A stretch of DNA of 64,000 nt from Paragordius varius (Eukaryota > Nematomorpha), in NCBI GenBank assembly GCA_964247055.1, contig OZ176059.1, positions 2,976,001 through 3,040,000 on the forward strand, given 5' to 3'. Both the position numbers and the translations under genes were made by a program. Under the pieces are notes generated by a model. The model was not told where the DNA came from. It searched no databases and saw only the letters and a list, made by a program, of their open reading frames with translations. Shown here piece after piece: positions 26,801 through 38,949 of the stretch; position 1 is the stretch's first letter, and each line of letters starts with the position of its first letter.

Positions 26801-28648
26801 AGTTAATTAAATTGTTGTAATGTCATAAATGTAAGAAACTGAATGTAATTATAAAATATATATATAGTGCTCATTTTATTATTAGCCACTTCACATTATT
26901 TTTGGCCACTTGGAGACAATACAGTAATGTGTGAGCAAAAAAACAGCAAATGGATGAAATTAAACAATTTTTTCGTATGTTACAACATTGAATTTGTAAA
27001 TTTAATTATGGTCAAAATTTGTCCTATATCATAAGCTACTATAATACCAATTGGCCAACAATAAATATAATCATGAGCTTTATTAAGCAAAAATAAAGCT
27101 TTTAAACTAAATACATGCAGATCGTTCAGGTTTCCTATTTCAAATTACATTATGAGTAAGTATACATTGCAAGGTTTTCATTCTTATTGCCAGATGGAAA
27201 ATAGCAAAAGAGAAATATAATTGGTCTATAGTTATTTTTTCGCTTTTCACTACAGTCAGTAAAGTAAATAATAATTCATACCGCATATGCTATTTGGCAA
27301 TATTTAATGAAAACAAAAAAACTAGAAATGTATACTTAGTCATGTTTGTAAAATCGTTAAAAAACAAGGGTTATTTTCATACAACCCAAATAGGGCCACT
27401 AATATATAATTATATATAACCATTTATAGAACCGATTATATAGATATAACCCAATAAGGTATTTATATATGGGATTACACAAAGTTTAAAGCTAATTATC
27501 ATGAGGGAAAACGTAAATAAACATTTAGAACTAAATCCAAATATCTTGTAAAATATAATTTGAGGAAATGATAGATTATAGTTTGGAGCGAGCAAAGAAA
27601 AATTAAATAATGATATGTCAATTTAGTTAAATTACATGTATGACAAAAAAAGACTTAAAAAAATTAAACACCCACCAAATTTATGGAAAAAAAAGTAATT
27701 ACTCATTTATTTATTTAACCCCATACTACAAATCCTAATAACATACATATAATTTTATTTGATTATACTTTTTAAACCCCAATTTTATTAATTTACATCG
27801 TTTTTGCAAAATAAGAAATAGACATGTTAATTAAAAACACTGTATTATATTGTTCACAATTATATATACGATATATGTAGAATATAATATTTAAAGCTCT
27901 ATTATACCGTAAAAATATTTGACTTTATATAAATGTTTTACGTTAAAGCATTTCTACAGTATTATATTATTATAAAATTCATTATATTCATAACAAAGTT
28001 AGGATATGTGTGAAAAAAAATTATCCAGGAGGCTTAAAAAGTATGGAGCTGTCTTAGAACAAAAAAATGATTATTTTCACGTTTTGTTTTTATACTTTTA
28101 TTGCTGTAACTAATAAATAAATAAGTAAATAGAGATACCCAACAGAGGTGGTAACCAATTAACGTTACATTCGATATGGCTATCAAGGAATATAAGGACC
28201 TGACCTGTGGCGACTTTAGCGCCCGCTAACCGTGCCCGGATAAGACCTTGACGTGAAGGCATTCGAATAACGCGGGCCTGAAAACGTGCTGGAATTTTTT
28301 CCGCTAAATACCGTTCTAGCGGTTCCTTAAGGAAATCTGTATGAGTGTGTAAGTGTGTATGTGTTAAAAAATAGTTATATGATGTACTAAAGTGGTTAAT
28401 TAATAAATATTGTGATAAAATGGTTTTGTATAAGAGTTTTATTATCATGGTGGTTAGAAAGTTTTTAAATTTTATAAATTTAACAGGCACAAAAAAATTT
28501 ACATTTGGATGATATTAAATTTTATTGTAGTATACAGATTTAAACATTATATCAAAAACAAACCTGATCCATGCATTAAAAATTAACACTGAATTCTCAA
28601 AGAAAACCATTTAACCATTTTTTAAAAAGTTTGCAAAAAAGATTAGCC

Positions 28649-28689
<41 letters not shown>

Positions 28690-31600
28690 TCCATCTACGC
28701 CTCAAATTCACCCCCTCAAACAATTTAAATTCGTTCTCCTTAGATTTATATGTATAACTCATTATCAATATGAAATATCTCACTTTATGGCATAATTTAT
28801 ATTATTTTTTCCAAATATTCATATTTAACAGGTAACAATTTAATAATGCAAAAATTTATTTTAGGGGTAATTTTGATTTGTTCAAGGGTGAATGTTTAAT
28901 GGTATATAACAATATAAGCAATAACTAACCTTTAGTACTAAAATCATCCACAAGTATAATTTCATGTATAAGCTCATGAGGTGACCTATTTATAACACTA
29001 TGGACGGAACGTAAGAGTGTGGTCCAATGTTCCTGATGGAATGGAATGACAATACTAACATTGGGTAAATTTGGCAGATATTTTTTGGTTTTACATCTAT
29101 TGTGCCGATAATGCAGTAAAAATTGAAATAAAATAATACGGTGAAATATATAGACAAAAATTTTTTTTCAAAAGATACCCAAACTAGACCAGTAAAAATT
29201 GAAATTATACCGTGTCAAAACGTAAATATATAAAGACAATTTTTTTTTTAAATTAAATCTGTTGTTTTTAAAATATATACGTCATTATTTAATATGCAAA
29301 GTATGAAACAAAAATGTATATTAACACCAGCAATTAGGTATTTCATAATTGTTAGAAAATAAAGAAAACTTAAGGTTTATGAAAGTATGGTGCCTTTTTT
29401 TAAAAAATATATGTCTTTACATTTTTACGTTTTATCCGTAAATTCAATTTGTTTGTATGTATATATATATATTGTGTAAAATCAAAGAAATATTAGTGCC
29501 CTTAAACTGGGATATATAAGGGTACTTATTAACATTTCATTTTGTTTTTTATGCTCTAAATTGTATTACAGTATGAGTAACTATACATTGCTAGAAAATT
29601 ATTAATTTATGTTAAAAATCGCATATAAAATAAAGGGCAGTAATATGAGCGTATAGTTATTTTTTACTTTTTTCTAATATTAACCAATATTCTCTTTGTT
29701 GTATATGCCATTTGGCAATAATTATAACTTTCTAGCCAGCCAATATATACTTATTCATACTGTAGATTGCAAATCGGTAAAAACACCACAGTTTCTTTAT
29801 GGGAAAACTAAACTATGTTCTTCTTTGAACGTCAAGAGAATGTTTAAGCCTATAATTAGGACTGTACGCTATTGATGTGGATACTTATGTTAAGTTATAT
29901 AGTTATTCAAATAGATTGAATGAATTATTAAATAACGTGTATTAATTAAAATATTTTTATGAATGAAAAATGCGATTTATTATGGAAGATAAAAAAATTT
30001 TATAGTTTATTAATAATTCTGAAATAAATTTCCAATTTCCACATAATTAAGAAGCAAAAACATTTCCATAAAATTCATCTACTAGTTTCAATAAGGTCTA
30101 AATTGGATTCGTTACCCATAAAAGTAGTTGATAGATATTATATATACCATTTGTTCATATTCACCCTTAGATAATTCAAATTCACACTTAATCAAACTCA
30201 CCCTCGAACAATTCAAATTCACCCGAAAATAAATTGTGTTTTTTAAAATTAAAAATTACCTTTATTTTATAATATTTTTAAAATATGAAATTCGGTTTAT
30301 TAATATAATGCTGAAAAAATAATAAAATATGCCGCAAATATATATTTCATATTAATTATGGGTTATATTATCCTGAAAACACATAATTTATTTTTAGGGT
30401 GAATTTTTGTTAAAGGATGAATTTAAATTGTTTAAGATTGAGTTTGAATTGTAAATGGTATATAAAACTTTACTGGACTAAACTTCAACAAAAGCAAACA
30501 TAACTTTACAAATTAATATAATATGTAAAAGTGTTAAGATACAGTGGAAATATAAAATCAAATTATATTATATTTTTATATATCCAAAAAATAATATTAA
30601 TATTATCTTTGTTCGCAAAATCATTTTTTTTTTGAATTTTATGGCAACTAACAATTATAATTATATTTTTACATGTTCCAAACATCTTACCATTTTTTAT
30701 TAGCCTATATCCAAAATTGGGGATAAATATTAATATTTTGTTTCAATGAATTAATTACATTTTATTTTAAGTTTCTTATTATATCTTAGACATTATGTAA
30801 CGGCTAGCTTGCAAATATATGTTCACAAAGTATTGGTAAAAATTGATATTTTTAAACAAATCGCCACAGAATTTTTTAAGCGTTGAAAATGCGTGGCCCG
30901 GGAGACCATTTAAGTTGGACATCCCCTGTTTGAATATTGATACACACAACTGAAAAACCATGTATCAAAAATTTTGGATATACTTTTTCACCAAAATTTC
31001 ATGTGCGGTTCGCGAAAAATTATCTAAAAGTTGCAAAATATGCTTACAAAATCTTGGTAAAATTTACAAATTTTTTGAATAAACCTACTTATTCAATTGG
31101 CAGGAACTAGATAAAATTTAGTTTGTATTTGCATTATAAAGTCTCGCATGCTTAAATTTATTAATTTATTTATAACTGCATTTATATATATTAAGAATGC
31201 GGCCCGCAGAGCCATTTATAGATCCCTTGGCTTAGCAAACATTTGTGCAAATAAGCAAAACACTGTTTTTTGCACACAAAAAACAGTCCCATTCGAATCT
31301 GAATTTGAATTAAAAGAATTTTTTTATAAGATTGCAACAAAAACTAAGATTGATAAAAAACGCTTACAATGGATGCCTAATGTCAGGTAATGAACGATCC
31401 AAAGCAATCCCATCCGAAGCCAAGGCATTAAACCCATTAACGCTAAAGAGTTGTTCTCGTTTCTTTTTGGTTTGCGCGTCTTGGGCTACGTTATAGGCTT
31501 TGCCTTGTTCCCCTAAACCTAATTATTTATACATGTTATAAAAAAAATATATTTACACCAAACCAACTTGAAAAATATTAAATATTAAATTTAAACGTTA

Positions 31601-32826
31601 TCTATCATTATAAATACAGTATGAATAAGTTTACATTGCTAGAAAGTTATTAATTATTGCAAAAAAGTAAGGAAACCAAGGGCAGTATAATTGGTTGATA
31701 ATAGTAAAAAGTGAAAAAATTAATTATAAGCCAATAATAATGCCCTTTGTTGTATATACCTGCTATTTGGCAATAATTAATAATTAGCAATGTATACTTA
31801 TTCATACTGTAAATATGCGGATATTATCTCCAAATATATATATATATATATATGTACGTTTTAAGAAATTTGAGTTAGTTATTTTAATTACGATTTAAGA
31901 ATCCGTGGTAAAGAATATATTCAAATTCTAAAAGTGGTGTTGTTTTATTTAATAATATACGTTACAGAAAATAAGATATTTTAAGCAAGCGTTTTACTCT
32001 TTGCTAAAAAATTATATAAGTTTTAAGGCCAATTTTAACCAAGAAAGGCATAACAATAAACTAAAAAAATAACAAATATGTTTGTAAATTAACATAACCA
32101 AACTTTTTTGATACCTAGAAAAACCAGCCGCAAGCAAAAATATTAAGTCATTACTTTAATAATTATAATAATAATAAGAATACAAAGGGTCAACAGTTTA
32201 AAATTTTATAATATTTTTAAAGCTAACTTACCAGGAAAAAAAGACATCACAAGTTGGTAAAAAAAATTTCATAATAATATAGGCTTAAGTTTAAAAAGTT
32301 GTGTTAATACGATAATAACATATAATACAAACCGATGACATATTTTTGCATAATTCACATTATAAAGCAAATTTTGTATTACATTAAAAAAAATATATAA
32401 ATATAAGCAAAAATAGTTTGCTTGAAAATTATATTAAAATATTTTTTTGTTTTAGCTGGCAAGCAAGCAAGTAAGGAGGTATAGGTTTAACTGTAATTTT
32501 AAAGTAAAAAATAAATAAAATAAAAGCAGAATATACAGGTTTTCATATCTCTGATGGGAAACAGTTATTATAATTTTTACAGTTTTTATTATATTTAATT
32601 ATTATTATTATTGATACAAAATAAAAAAAAATATTAACCTAATTTCTCTATACAATCATATATATAAAAAAACAGGTAAAAAAAATCTTTTACACCACAC
32701 CACCATTAAACAAAATATATGGAAAAAAATTATATAAAACTCATTAATAAATACTATATAAGTAAAGAGAGCATAAAAATTAGCATACTTTGTTGATTTA
32801 AAAAAATATTAAACTTGAAAAATTGA

Positions 32827-32873
<47 letters not shown>

Positions 32874-35698
32874 GGTTGGGTCCAACCAATTTAACACTTC
32901 GATTCAAATTAAGGTATCTCTTAAATAAAGTTTTGAAACAGACGGTTCCAATTTAAATTTATGCTTCTCTATCCTAATAAAAATTATATAAATAAGCCGA
33001 AATATCTTAAATAAAATATAGTCTTGAAAAAAAAAGAATTCCATATCAAACTAATTTTTATTTAACGTTTTTGCAAAATGTTTTAAATTTAAAGCTAAAT
33101 TTAACGTAATTTTATATTTAAATCACATCTAACATTAATGGAAAAAGAAAAAGTGGTTTATTTTGCATTATTTTTACATTTAGTTAATGCAGATATCTCA
33201 CCATAAAATATGTAATATCAATTTTAAATGAATCTTTTTTGATATTTCGGTGCATAAATGTTATATAAGTGCAAACAAACTTTTGCAATGGTTTCAATAT
33301 GTTCCATCATTTAAGTGATTTTAAACAGGCATGAGATTTCCAAAAGACCCAAATTTGAATCGGAGGGACTGAAATAAGTAAATGTGTTGTAAAGTATTAA
33401 ACAAATCATTTTTTATGTATAGATTAATTTTGTATTCATCCGTTAAAAATTTCCGGTTATAACTGTAAATGATTGATAATTTATAAAAAGGCTTGGTAAT
33501 TAATCTTATAAACGCTCAAAAATTAATCCAATCCTAATTTTTGGGGTTGTAATACAATTTTGAGGTCTGAACATAAAATGTATTTGGCACAGTACATTAA
33601 TTTAAATGGCGCAGTTTTGTTATAAAAATTTTATTATGATGTTTGGCCTGCCTAAGTAATTTTCTATTCTCAAAAGGAGCTCTCGATAGCTTGGTAGGTT
33701 TTTGAAAGTAACAAAAATGTTAAATTTGTTAAACCTAAGTTAATATCTCCGTTATTTAACTGAAAATTGAAAGAATTTATTTATGAGTTTTACATAAAAC
33801 ACCTGGTTTTCAATTTTTATAAGTATATAACAAAATCATTTATATAATTAATATATATAATTATACAATATCATTAGTAATTGTGCTTTACAATAGCTTT
33901 TACACTTTTTTATGCTAATATATATATGGCAAAAAAGCATATAAATTTTAAAATAAATATATTATCAATTTAAAACTAGGGTGGCATCATAGATTAAAAG
34001 TCAAAGCATATCACATTATATACACCGTGCTAAAAATTTAAATTATCACAAATAACATTGATTGTTCAAAACAATTTTTAAGTAGGGGATCATTAAACAT
34101 AACTTAGCCGTGCAAAGGCCGCGTGGTTTTGTCAAATATATGAAACTATAATTCTAACTAAATTATTTTTTCATATATAAAAACAAGCGATTTTAAAAGA
34201 CTTGACAAATAATACACTAGATCAGGTGTGTCTAAAACAAATGCTTTGCGGGCGCATTCGCAAAATATATGGATGGGAATAAACAAATATTTTATTAAAT
34301 ATTAGATATAAGACTGTAAAAACTAGAATTTATCTTAACAATTTTCGCTATTTCATAGTGGAAATTCGGAAGTATGCAGAAAATATGTTTGCAAAATCAA
34401 TTATATCGGATTTCGTAAAATATGTTATTGAAATTTCTCGCGGGCTAAAATATTTTGAACGGTCGGGTGTTGAACACCCCTACACTTAATCAACAAAATA
34501 TAGACATATACCTATGTAGGTCAAAGAAAGAGAGAAAGACAAGCGCCATAAAACAAGTGGATGGAGAATAAAGCGAAAACTAGCACAAACAATACAAACC
34601 TTAATTTAAGGATGTCATAGATAAAGTTTATTGGCGAAAAAAAGTGTTGTTTCTCACATGACAGCTGTAACGTGTAAAATAAAAGCAAAATTATAAGTAT
34701 AAAACTCAGTTAATTAACATGTCAAAGAAACACCGTGAAATGTTATAAATGAAAATTACAATGAAAACGGATAATGGGAATCAAACTAAACTTAAACCTA
34801 AATAAAAACGGTTCATACAAAATGAATGTGAATGAAACCCTTGGTCAATAGGAATCGCAGACTAGTTTCGCGGTTGTTAACACTCATCAGACGGCACAAA
34901 TATTTGACTTGGGGCCGTTTAATTAAAATATAATAAAGTTAAAAACCAAAGATGACAATATACTAATTATGATAAAATTAACTACCTGTTCGTAATCTAT
35001 CAGCCTTCATTGCAGCATAATCGTGCCAATCCTTTTTTGTCAGCTGTAATAAATCATAAATTCAAATATTATTATTCTTAAAACTATTTAAAAAAATTTA
35101 GGAATCGTTCAAAATGAATATTCAAATTTTGCGTGCAATCGTCTGCGGCACCTCATTTACCGTTATTTTTATTGTCTGCTTTTACTGAAAATCTCAAATC
35201 TTTTCGATAACACGATTCAAATATTGGAAAAACAAATTTTACCTTAGCCAAATTATTCATTTGTTCTGGGTGAAATTTGCCACGACTATTTATGCCATGT
35301 TTTTCTTCATCAAGACCGTGAAATAGGATATTGGGTGTCTCAGGCATATTATTATTATCAGGTATTATTCCCCTTTCAATATTGTTATGTATATAGGTAT
35401 TATCATGTGGAGATTTTAACCGTTCATCCACGTTTCGAACGCCTACCCTATCATCCATCAGCAAACCATTTCGCCTAAGGTGGCCCGCTACGTCATCACC
35501 CGGTTTAATTCTCATATAATCTCCGACATTGTTAATAAATGGAGATGCTACCAAACGATCCCCATCCTTTCCATGTATGTGCATCAAAAGGAAATGACCC
35601 AATAGCGTAAGGCTTAAAACAAGGGCAATCCATTTTAACAATGTTTTGACAGTAAAAGCACCGCGACGTCTGAAAAATAATGGGGATGTGGCATTCAT
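10954..35698 (-). CDS. GALNT10: Polypeptide N-acetylgalactosaminyltransferase, GALNT10 type
   Basis: Golgi type II membrane enzyme that starts mucin-type O-glycosylation by moving GalNAc from UDP-GalNAc to Ser/Thr. Thirteen exons: 35186-35698, 34986-35043, 31368-31512, 28930-29096, 28139-28336, 26519-26696, 24302-24419, 23497-23607, 21973-22034, 21164-21323, 19493-19594, 16883-17026, 10954-11124. All GT-AG, all frames join, giving 708 residues. Membrane anchor about 19-39; long stem to about 171. Then '[18 protein letters not shown]', 'VSIVIPFH', 'LVDDFS', metal-binding DSH (346-348), the Gal/GalNAc-T motif ending WGGEQ (449-453) and '[11 protein letters not shown]' with the third metal ligand His477. 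A C-terminal ricin-type lectin domain (about 571-700) keeps two CLD motifs. WGGEQ instead of WGGEN, and '[17 protein letters not shown]', point to GALNT10. I chose the first true ATG, since the open frame upstream has none. The stem is longer than in vertebrate GALNT10 (603 residues). The exon 1 donor (TCA|GTAAAA) is chosen for frame. Confidence 0.93.
11622..11695 (+). pseudogene. tRNA-like sequence (degenerate tRNA or SINE head)
   Basis: 'gcgtggtagagtggttaagg' is a good A-box/D-arm of the long-variable-arm (Ser/Leu) tRNA type. A weak anticodon stem, TGTA/TACA, follows. The expected B-box is reduced to 'agtttaattacc'. No intact acceptor stem, so it is not a functional tRNA. In the last GALNT10 intron. 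Confidence 0.35.
14679..14956. mobile_element. Tc1/mariner-like MITE (family E), TA flanked
   Basis: Ends CAGTAAA...TTTACTG flanked by TA on both sides. Subterminal inverted block 'cagacaaaacgtaaaaatat' with its reverse complement near 14925-14945. Two apparent reading frames across it (14504-14854 on minus, 14854-15090 on plus) are composition artefacts. Related copies: 25409-25606 and 29182-29459, plus end fragments at about 24540-24590 and 28035-28110. In a GALNT10 intron. Confidence 0.75.
17104..17403. mobile_element. hAT-like nonautonomous element (family F)
   Basis: Bounded by CAGGGGTGAACAACAC and GTATTGAACACCCCTG, with 'gccgcatgcgacccgtaaac' near the right end. Same family as 3094-3373. 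Intron of GALNT10, 78 bases upstream of the exon ending at 17026. Confidence 0.7.
18374..18580. mobile_element. Inverted-repeat MITE with CAGTAGCGTATGG ends (family C)
   Basis: Right end 'ctccatacgctactgta' and left end 'acagtagtgtatagaata', each followed by 'gtccataaaagaataaaaaa' in inverted orientation. Flanked by TA. A second copy at 23668-23876 has the same ends ('cagtagcgtatggaatt' ... 'gccaaacgctactg') with a (TA)n expansion at its centre (23750-23799). Confidence 0.75.
22660..22840 (+). mobile_element. Possible tRNA-derived SINE
   Basis: Contains 'gattcggggttcaaactctg', a good B-box (GGTTCAAACTC), preceded about 45 bases upstream by 'gggctaattgacagtgatg', which can serve as a degenerate A-box. 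A 5' part ('agtcttttttc..atcaaagggtaaggactt') recurs at 52155-52270 and about 13583-13620. No intact tRNA fold. Lies in a GALNT10 intron. Confidence 0.4.
23189..23486. mobile_element. Foldback element carrying a hammerhead-like motif
   Basis: Left arm 23189-23285 and right arm 23403-23486 are inverted copies of each other, sharing 'agttgttaaaat(c/t)cgtaata' and 'aattaaatagaattaaatga'. The loop holds a hammerhead motif and a short (TA)n. The right arm stops 10 bases before the exon at 23497-23607, so a folded pre-mRNA would bring a hairpin next to that exon's 5' splice site. Confidence 0.75.
23300..23346 (-). ncRNA. Hammerhead ribozyme-like motif, intact core (type I)
   Basis: On the minus strand: stem I strand GTCGTA, core CTGATGA (23330-23336), stem II GTGCT-AACA-AGCAC (23316-23329, five perfect pairs), GAAA (23312-23315), C, a two-base UA loop, the cleavage triplet GTC (23306-23308), and the stem I partner TGCGAT (23300-23305). 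Stem I forms six pairs (two G-U). All invariant core positions are present. Stem III is minimal (A-U plus C-G), as described for hammerheads of Penelope-like elements and some animal retrozymes, which may work as dimers. It lies in a GALNT10 intron in sense orientation. Confidence 0.85.
25331..25831. mobile_element. hAT-like element with a nested MITE
   Basis: Ends 'caggggtgtccaacatg' and 'gttagatacccctg'. Within it, at 25409-25606, a family E element sits between TA dinucleotides with ends CAGTAAAAG and TTTTACTG. This gives an order of events: hAT-like insertion first, Tc1/mariner-like insertion later. Confidence 0.8.
25409..25606. mobile_element. Tc1/mariner-like MITE (family E), nested
   Basis: 198 bp, TA on both sides. 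'tatacggacaaaacgtaaaa' near the left end is mirrored by 'ttttacgttttgtccgtata' near the right, an almost perfect terminal hairpin. Confidence 0.85.
28653..28905. mobile_element. MITE family A copy with adjoining (TA)n
   Basis: (TA)n at 28653-28686 runs directly into the element's left end ('tacattccatctacgcctca'). The right end 'gggtgaatgtttaatggtat' lies 25 bases from the GALNT10 exon boundary at 28930. Confidence 0.7.
31617..31809. mobile_element. Tc1/mariner-like palindromic MITE (family D)
   Basis: CAGTATGAATAAG...CTTATTCATACTG flanked by TA, 193 bp, with long inverted arms ('acattgctagaaagttatta' against 'taataattagcaatgt'). Other copies: 29569-29762 and 27146-27345. End fragments at about 19245-19280 and 45700-45733. 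In a GALNT10 intron. Confidence 0.85.
32830..33400. mobile_element. (TA)n plus MITE family G copy
   Basis: (TA)20 at 32830-32869, then 'aacacttcgattcaaatt' at about 32890, through to 'ccaaatttgaatcggaggga' and 'gtaaagtatt' near 33400. Same family as 7850-8405. GALNT10 intron. Confidence 0.7.
34223..34482. mobile_element. hAT-like nonautonomous element (family F)
   Basis: CAGGTGTGTC...GTTGAACACCCCTA with 'tgctttgcgggcgcattcgc' inside. Flanking 8-mers CACTAGAT and CACTTAAT fit a decayed hAT target duplication. Confidence 0.7.
34854..34900 (-). ncRNA. Hammerhead ribozyme-like motif, partly decayed
   Basis: Second copy of the motif at 23300-23346. Core CTGATGA (34884-34890), GAAA (34866-34869), GTC (34860-34862) and the downstream strand TGCGAT are intact. 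Stem II (GTGTT-AACA-ACCGC) has one mismatch and the upstream stem I strand is shifted. Similarity extends about 20 bases each side ('gaaaccctt.gtcaata' and 'atttgact'), so both derive from one element. Sense orientation in GALNT10, between the exons ending at 34986 and starting at 31512. Confidence 0.7.
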
Positions 35699-36159
35699 AA
35701 AGGGTATATGTCTATGTTTATCGTTTATTATGTTTGAAGCACGGAGATTATAATATATTACAGGTTTTAGCTTGTTTTTTGAACAATTCAACTTTTGTAT
35801 TGTAGGGCAATAAGTTATTGCGGATCAATTAAATATTTATGTATATTAGATGTATGTGATGGCGATTAACATATAGAGATTATATTGCAAAGTAGATGTT
35901 AAAAAAATAATGGCAAAATTAAATTTTAAATCCAAACTCCCTAATGAAGAGAAATGAAATGTTGATTTCTTAAGTAGCACCGATATCAAGTATTTTTTTC
36001 ACACAATTAAGTGCGATATGTAAATGCGAAAATTGGAATGTACGATGAAATGTACAGTGTATGCGTGTTGAACAAATAAATGATTATAGCCAGGTAAGGT
36101 AGAAAAGTTTATACAAAAACGTATATAAAAAAGGCAAAAAATCGGATATTGGTTGACCT

Positions 36160-36618
36160 AAATTCCGTTTATGGCGGTTTTGTTTCTTTTCATCGTCTTT
36201 TACCTTATTATATGCAAAAATAAATTAAGAGAAATATTATAAAATAGTAAAAAAGAGAATAGATATTTTTTACAATGTAGGCTGGTGGGAAATTGTGTCA
36301 AATAAAAAATGTAAACGTTTTCGTGCACCTGCAAATATTTGTTTAGCCCAATATAAAGTAAATAATTTAGATTGATCCATACATATATATCATTTTTACA
36401 AAAAAGACCAATGATATATATTGTATTGGTAGATTTGAAATCAAAATAATATTCATAGATTTTAGCTGAGAAAATATATAAGTCATATTATAAAATGAAC
36501 AAAAGTAGTTATATGGCTTATAACTATTTTTATTTCCAATCGAAAAAAATAGATATAACAAATTTACCTTGCGTCTACGTTTGTTTAAGAATGTAATAGC
36601 ATTGGCACGTTGATTCAT
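36160..36618 (-). CDS. Two candidate exons, unknown protein (tentative)
   Basis: Exon one 36568-36618 reads 'MNQRANAITFLNKRRRK' and stops at a good donor (AAG|GTAAAT). In the same phase, an acceptor (AATAAG) at 36203 opens 'VKDDEKKQNRHKRNL', with a possible donor near 36160. Both pieces are basic and have a higher GC content than their surroundings. They could be an alternative 5' part of GALNT10 or the start of a separate small gene. No homology recognised. Confidence 0.25.
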
Positions 36619-36621
36619 ATG

Positions 36622-36657
<36 letters not shown>

Positions 36658-36689
36658 GAAACAGAAAACACCCCGATTAAAATTTTTAC

Positions 36690-37730
36690 ATAGATAATCG
36701 TGTCATGATGTTTATATCGCTATTTTGGTACAACGCAAAAAATTGCGGTTTCACAATATAGATTTATCAAATGTGCTAAATTATGGCATCAAAAAAACAT
36801 ATTTTATATAAAATGCATACTCTGCTAAAAAATTTAATTGTCAAAATTTTAAACATTCTATTTTGAGGCATGATTAAAGCGATATAAAAACGCTTTAAGA
36901 TATTATAAAAATTTAATGAAATCGTTGATGCTGAACATTTTTATATATTTAAAATTTTTTAAAATATAAAATATAATTTGTGTTGATTCTAAAAACAACC
37001 TTTAAATCAAAAGTGTGAGGTGATGGAAGTATACAGGGTATTTGAGTAGAAAAGTGTTTTTTTAACATCGCGTTTTTATCTTGGCTCTAGCACTTTATGT
37101 CTTTTTGGGGTTGTTTTATACCTAAGCGCAAAATTTAAATATTTTGAAAAATTTAAGCCTGAATTTCAAAGTTAGTTTTAAGCGAATGAAAAAAATATAA
37201 TTTAAAAAATGTAAATATGGAAAAAATCCTCATCCGATACTTTTTTTCATTATTTTTTTGACGTTAATAAACAGCGAATAAATGTGTATTATGGTTAAAA
37301 AATATTGATAAATTAACCTTAAAAAGCTTTTAAAATACAATTTACCAGCAAACTCTCTATCAAGTTTTGGAACCACCCGAAATCGGGACAATAAAAGTTA
37401 AAAACTCTAAAATTTATAGGCTTTTTATCTATACAGAGAGAGAGCTTAACAACTAAATATAAACCATATAATTTCAAAACAGTTTCTTTACTACTTTAAG
37501 CTCTGATGTGGAACTAACCTACAATGTCAACAAAAAATAAAAATGGAATGAAGTGTGTTATAATATGAAGTACGCTCCAACAAAATTTTAAAGTAAATCC
37601 AACAAAGTCTGCATTTCTCAAAAATATTTATAATTTACGCATTTTTGCGCTCATCAAAAAACTAATTCATTTTTGGCAGAAAAATTTGAGACTTTTGGAA
37701 CCCACATTAAAATTTATAAATTATACAAAT
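36690..37730. mobile_element. Diverged copy of long-TIR family H
   Basis: Shares 'gatgctgaacattttta', 'aaaattt..gagacttttggaaccca' and surrounding order with the 6880-7690 copy. Edges are uncertain. It abuts the family G element at 37738. Confidence 0.45.
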
Positions 37731-37737
37731 GGTGTTT

Positions 37738-38260
37738 TTCAACACTTTGAATCGAATTGGGGTATCTAATATACCCCAGACAAAGATTGGTATTTTAAAA
37801 AACTACTAAAAGAAATGCTCCCAATTTAAAAATTATATAAATAGGCCAAAATATCTATATAAAATTTAGTTTTGGGAAAAAAGTTCCGCATCAAACCACT
37901 AAAACACCTATTTTATTTTGCATCGCTTTTGCAAAATAACATGATTATATAATTTTAGTTTACTTTTTTATTAAAATCAGATTGAACATTGATATAAGCA
38001 GAAGAGTACTTGTAGTATTTTTGTATTTAGCTTATGCACACAGGTCATATTGGCTAAATTTTTTACTTTGCGTTTTAGCTCTGAATAGGTAATATCAATA
38101 TTTTTGAAATGAATATTTTGTTATATCTTGGTTCATCAATGTTATATAAATGCAAACCTTTCCATATTTCTTGAAATATAAAATTTTGAACAAGCCTGGT
38201 GTATTTAACTACCCCAATTTGAATCGAAGGACTTAAATGAATGCGTTGTAGCCAGGTATT
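37738..38260. mobile_element. MITE family G copy
   Basis: 'aacactttgaatcgaattgg' at the left and 'taccccaatttgaatcgaag' at the right, with the family's internal blocks ('aaattatataaataggccaa'). About 520 bp, non-coding. Confidence 0.75.
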
Positions 38261-38457
38261 AAATATAGCATATTATAAATTTAATTATATTATTTAAAGC
38301 GCTTTCACCAAAAATGTATTATTTAGCATATGTGCGATTTTGCGATTTTATCAGGCAATTATCATTAAGTGTAAATAATTTTTTTAATGACTTGTTATAA
38401 AAACCAAAAGCACTATGAGATTCCTGGTGCATTTTTTTTCCTCAAATACATTTTTAT

Positions 38458-38591
38458 CTAGTTTTTTTGGGTGCACCATGATATTAGAACCTGATGTTTG
38501 TGAGGATGAGTTATGGTCCGTACCATTTGATACTTTGTTAGTACCGCTGGAATAATTAAAAAACTCTGTCTACTTGCATTCACACAATTGG
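38458..38591 (-). CDS. Possible fifth exon of the homeobox gene (NK2-specific-domain-like)
   Basis: A strong acceptor (TATGTATTTCAG) opens an exon that stays in frame to a TAG only in phase 1. The homeobox exon 4 offers a phase 1 donor (TGTA|GTAAAC, ending at 40745) that removes the stop at 40731. The join reads 'GPEICTNCVNASRQSFLII' followed by 'PAVLTKYQMV', which loosely resembles the NK2-specific domain (V-A-V-P-V-L-V-R-D-G-K). The protein would be 522 residues. This depends on splice choice and is not proven. Confidence 0.4.
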
Positions 38592-38949
38592 CTGAAATAC
38601 ATAAATATTGAGTATTATTAGTATTATATGGAATCATTATGGTGAACACCGATCATAAGCTATGAATTTTTAAACCCGGCATCAAAAAATATTTAAAATA
38701 ATGGTAAAAATATGTTCATCTCAAAGCTTTGGCCAATCCTCTTTTTGGACTTTAACTGCATATTATTTATACTTATCTATTTTAAATTCAATGAAAAAAT
38801 AATCATGTATAAGGATTCTATGTAACCTACACTTCACCATTTTCTCATTCCTTATAGTTTAACGTCATCTATGAATAACAGCCTTAAAATAATTTAATTT
38901 TCCACTTTTTATAAACGGATACACATTGTGTTTTTTGTATTATATAAGG

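Noticed and set aside
35699-35791. N-terminal extension of the GalNAc-transferase open frame
   Set aside because: The upstream start would be TTG; the first ATG at 35698 gives a normal short cytoplasmic tail before the anchor.
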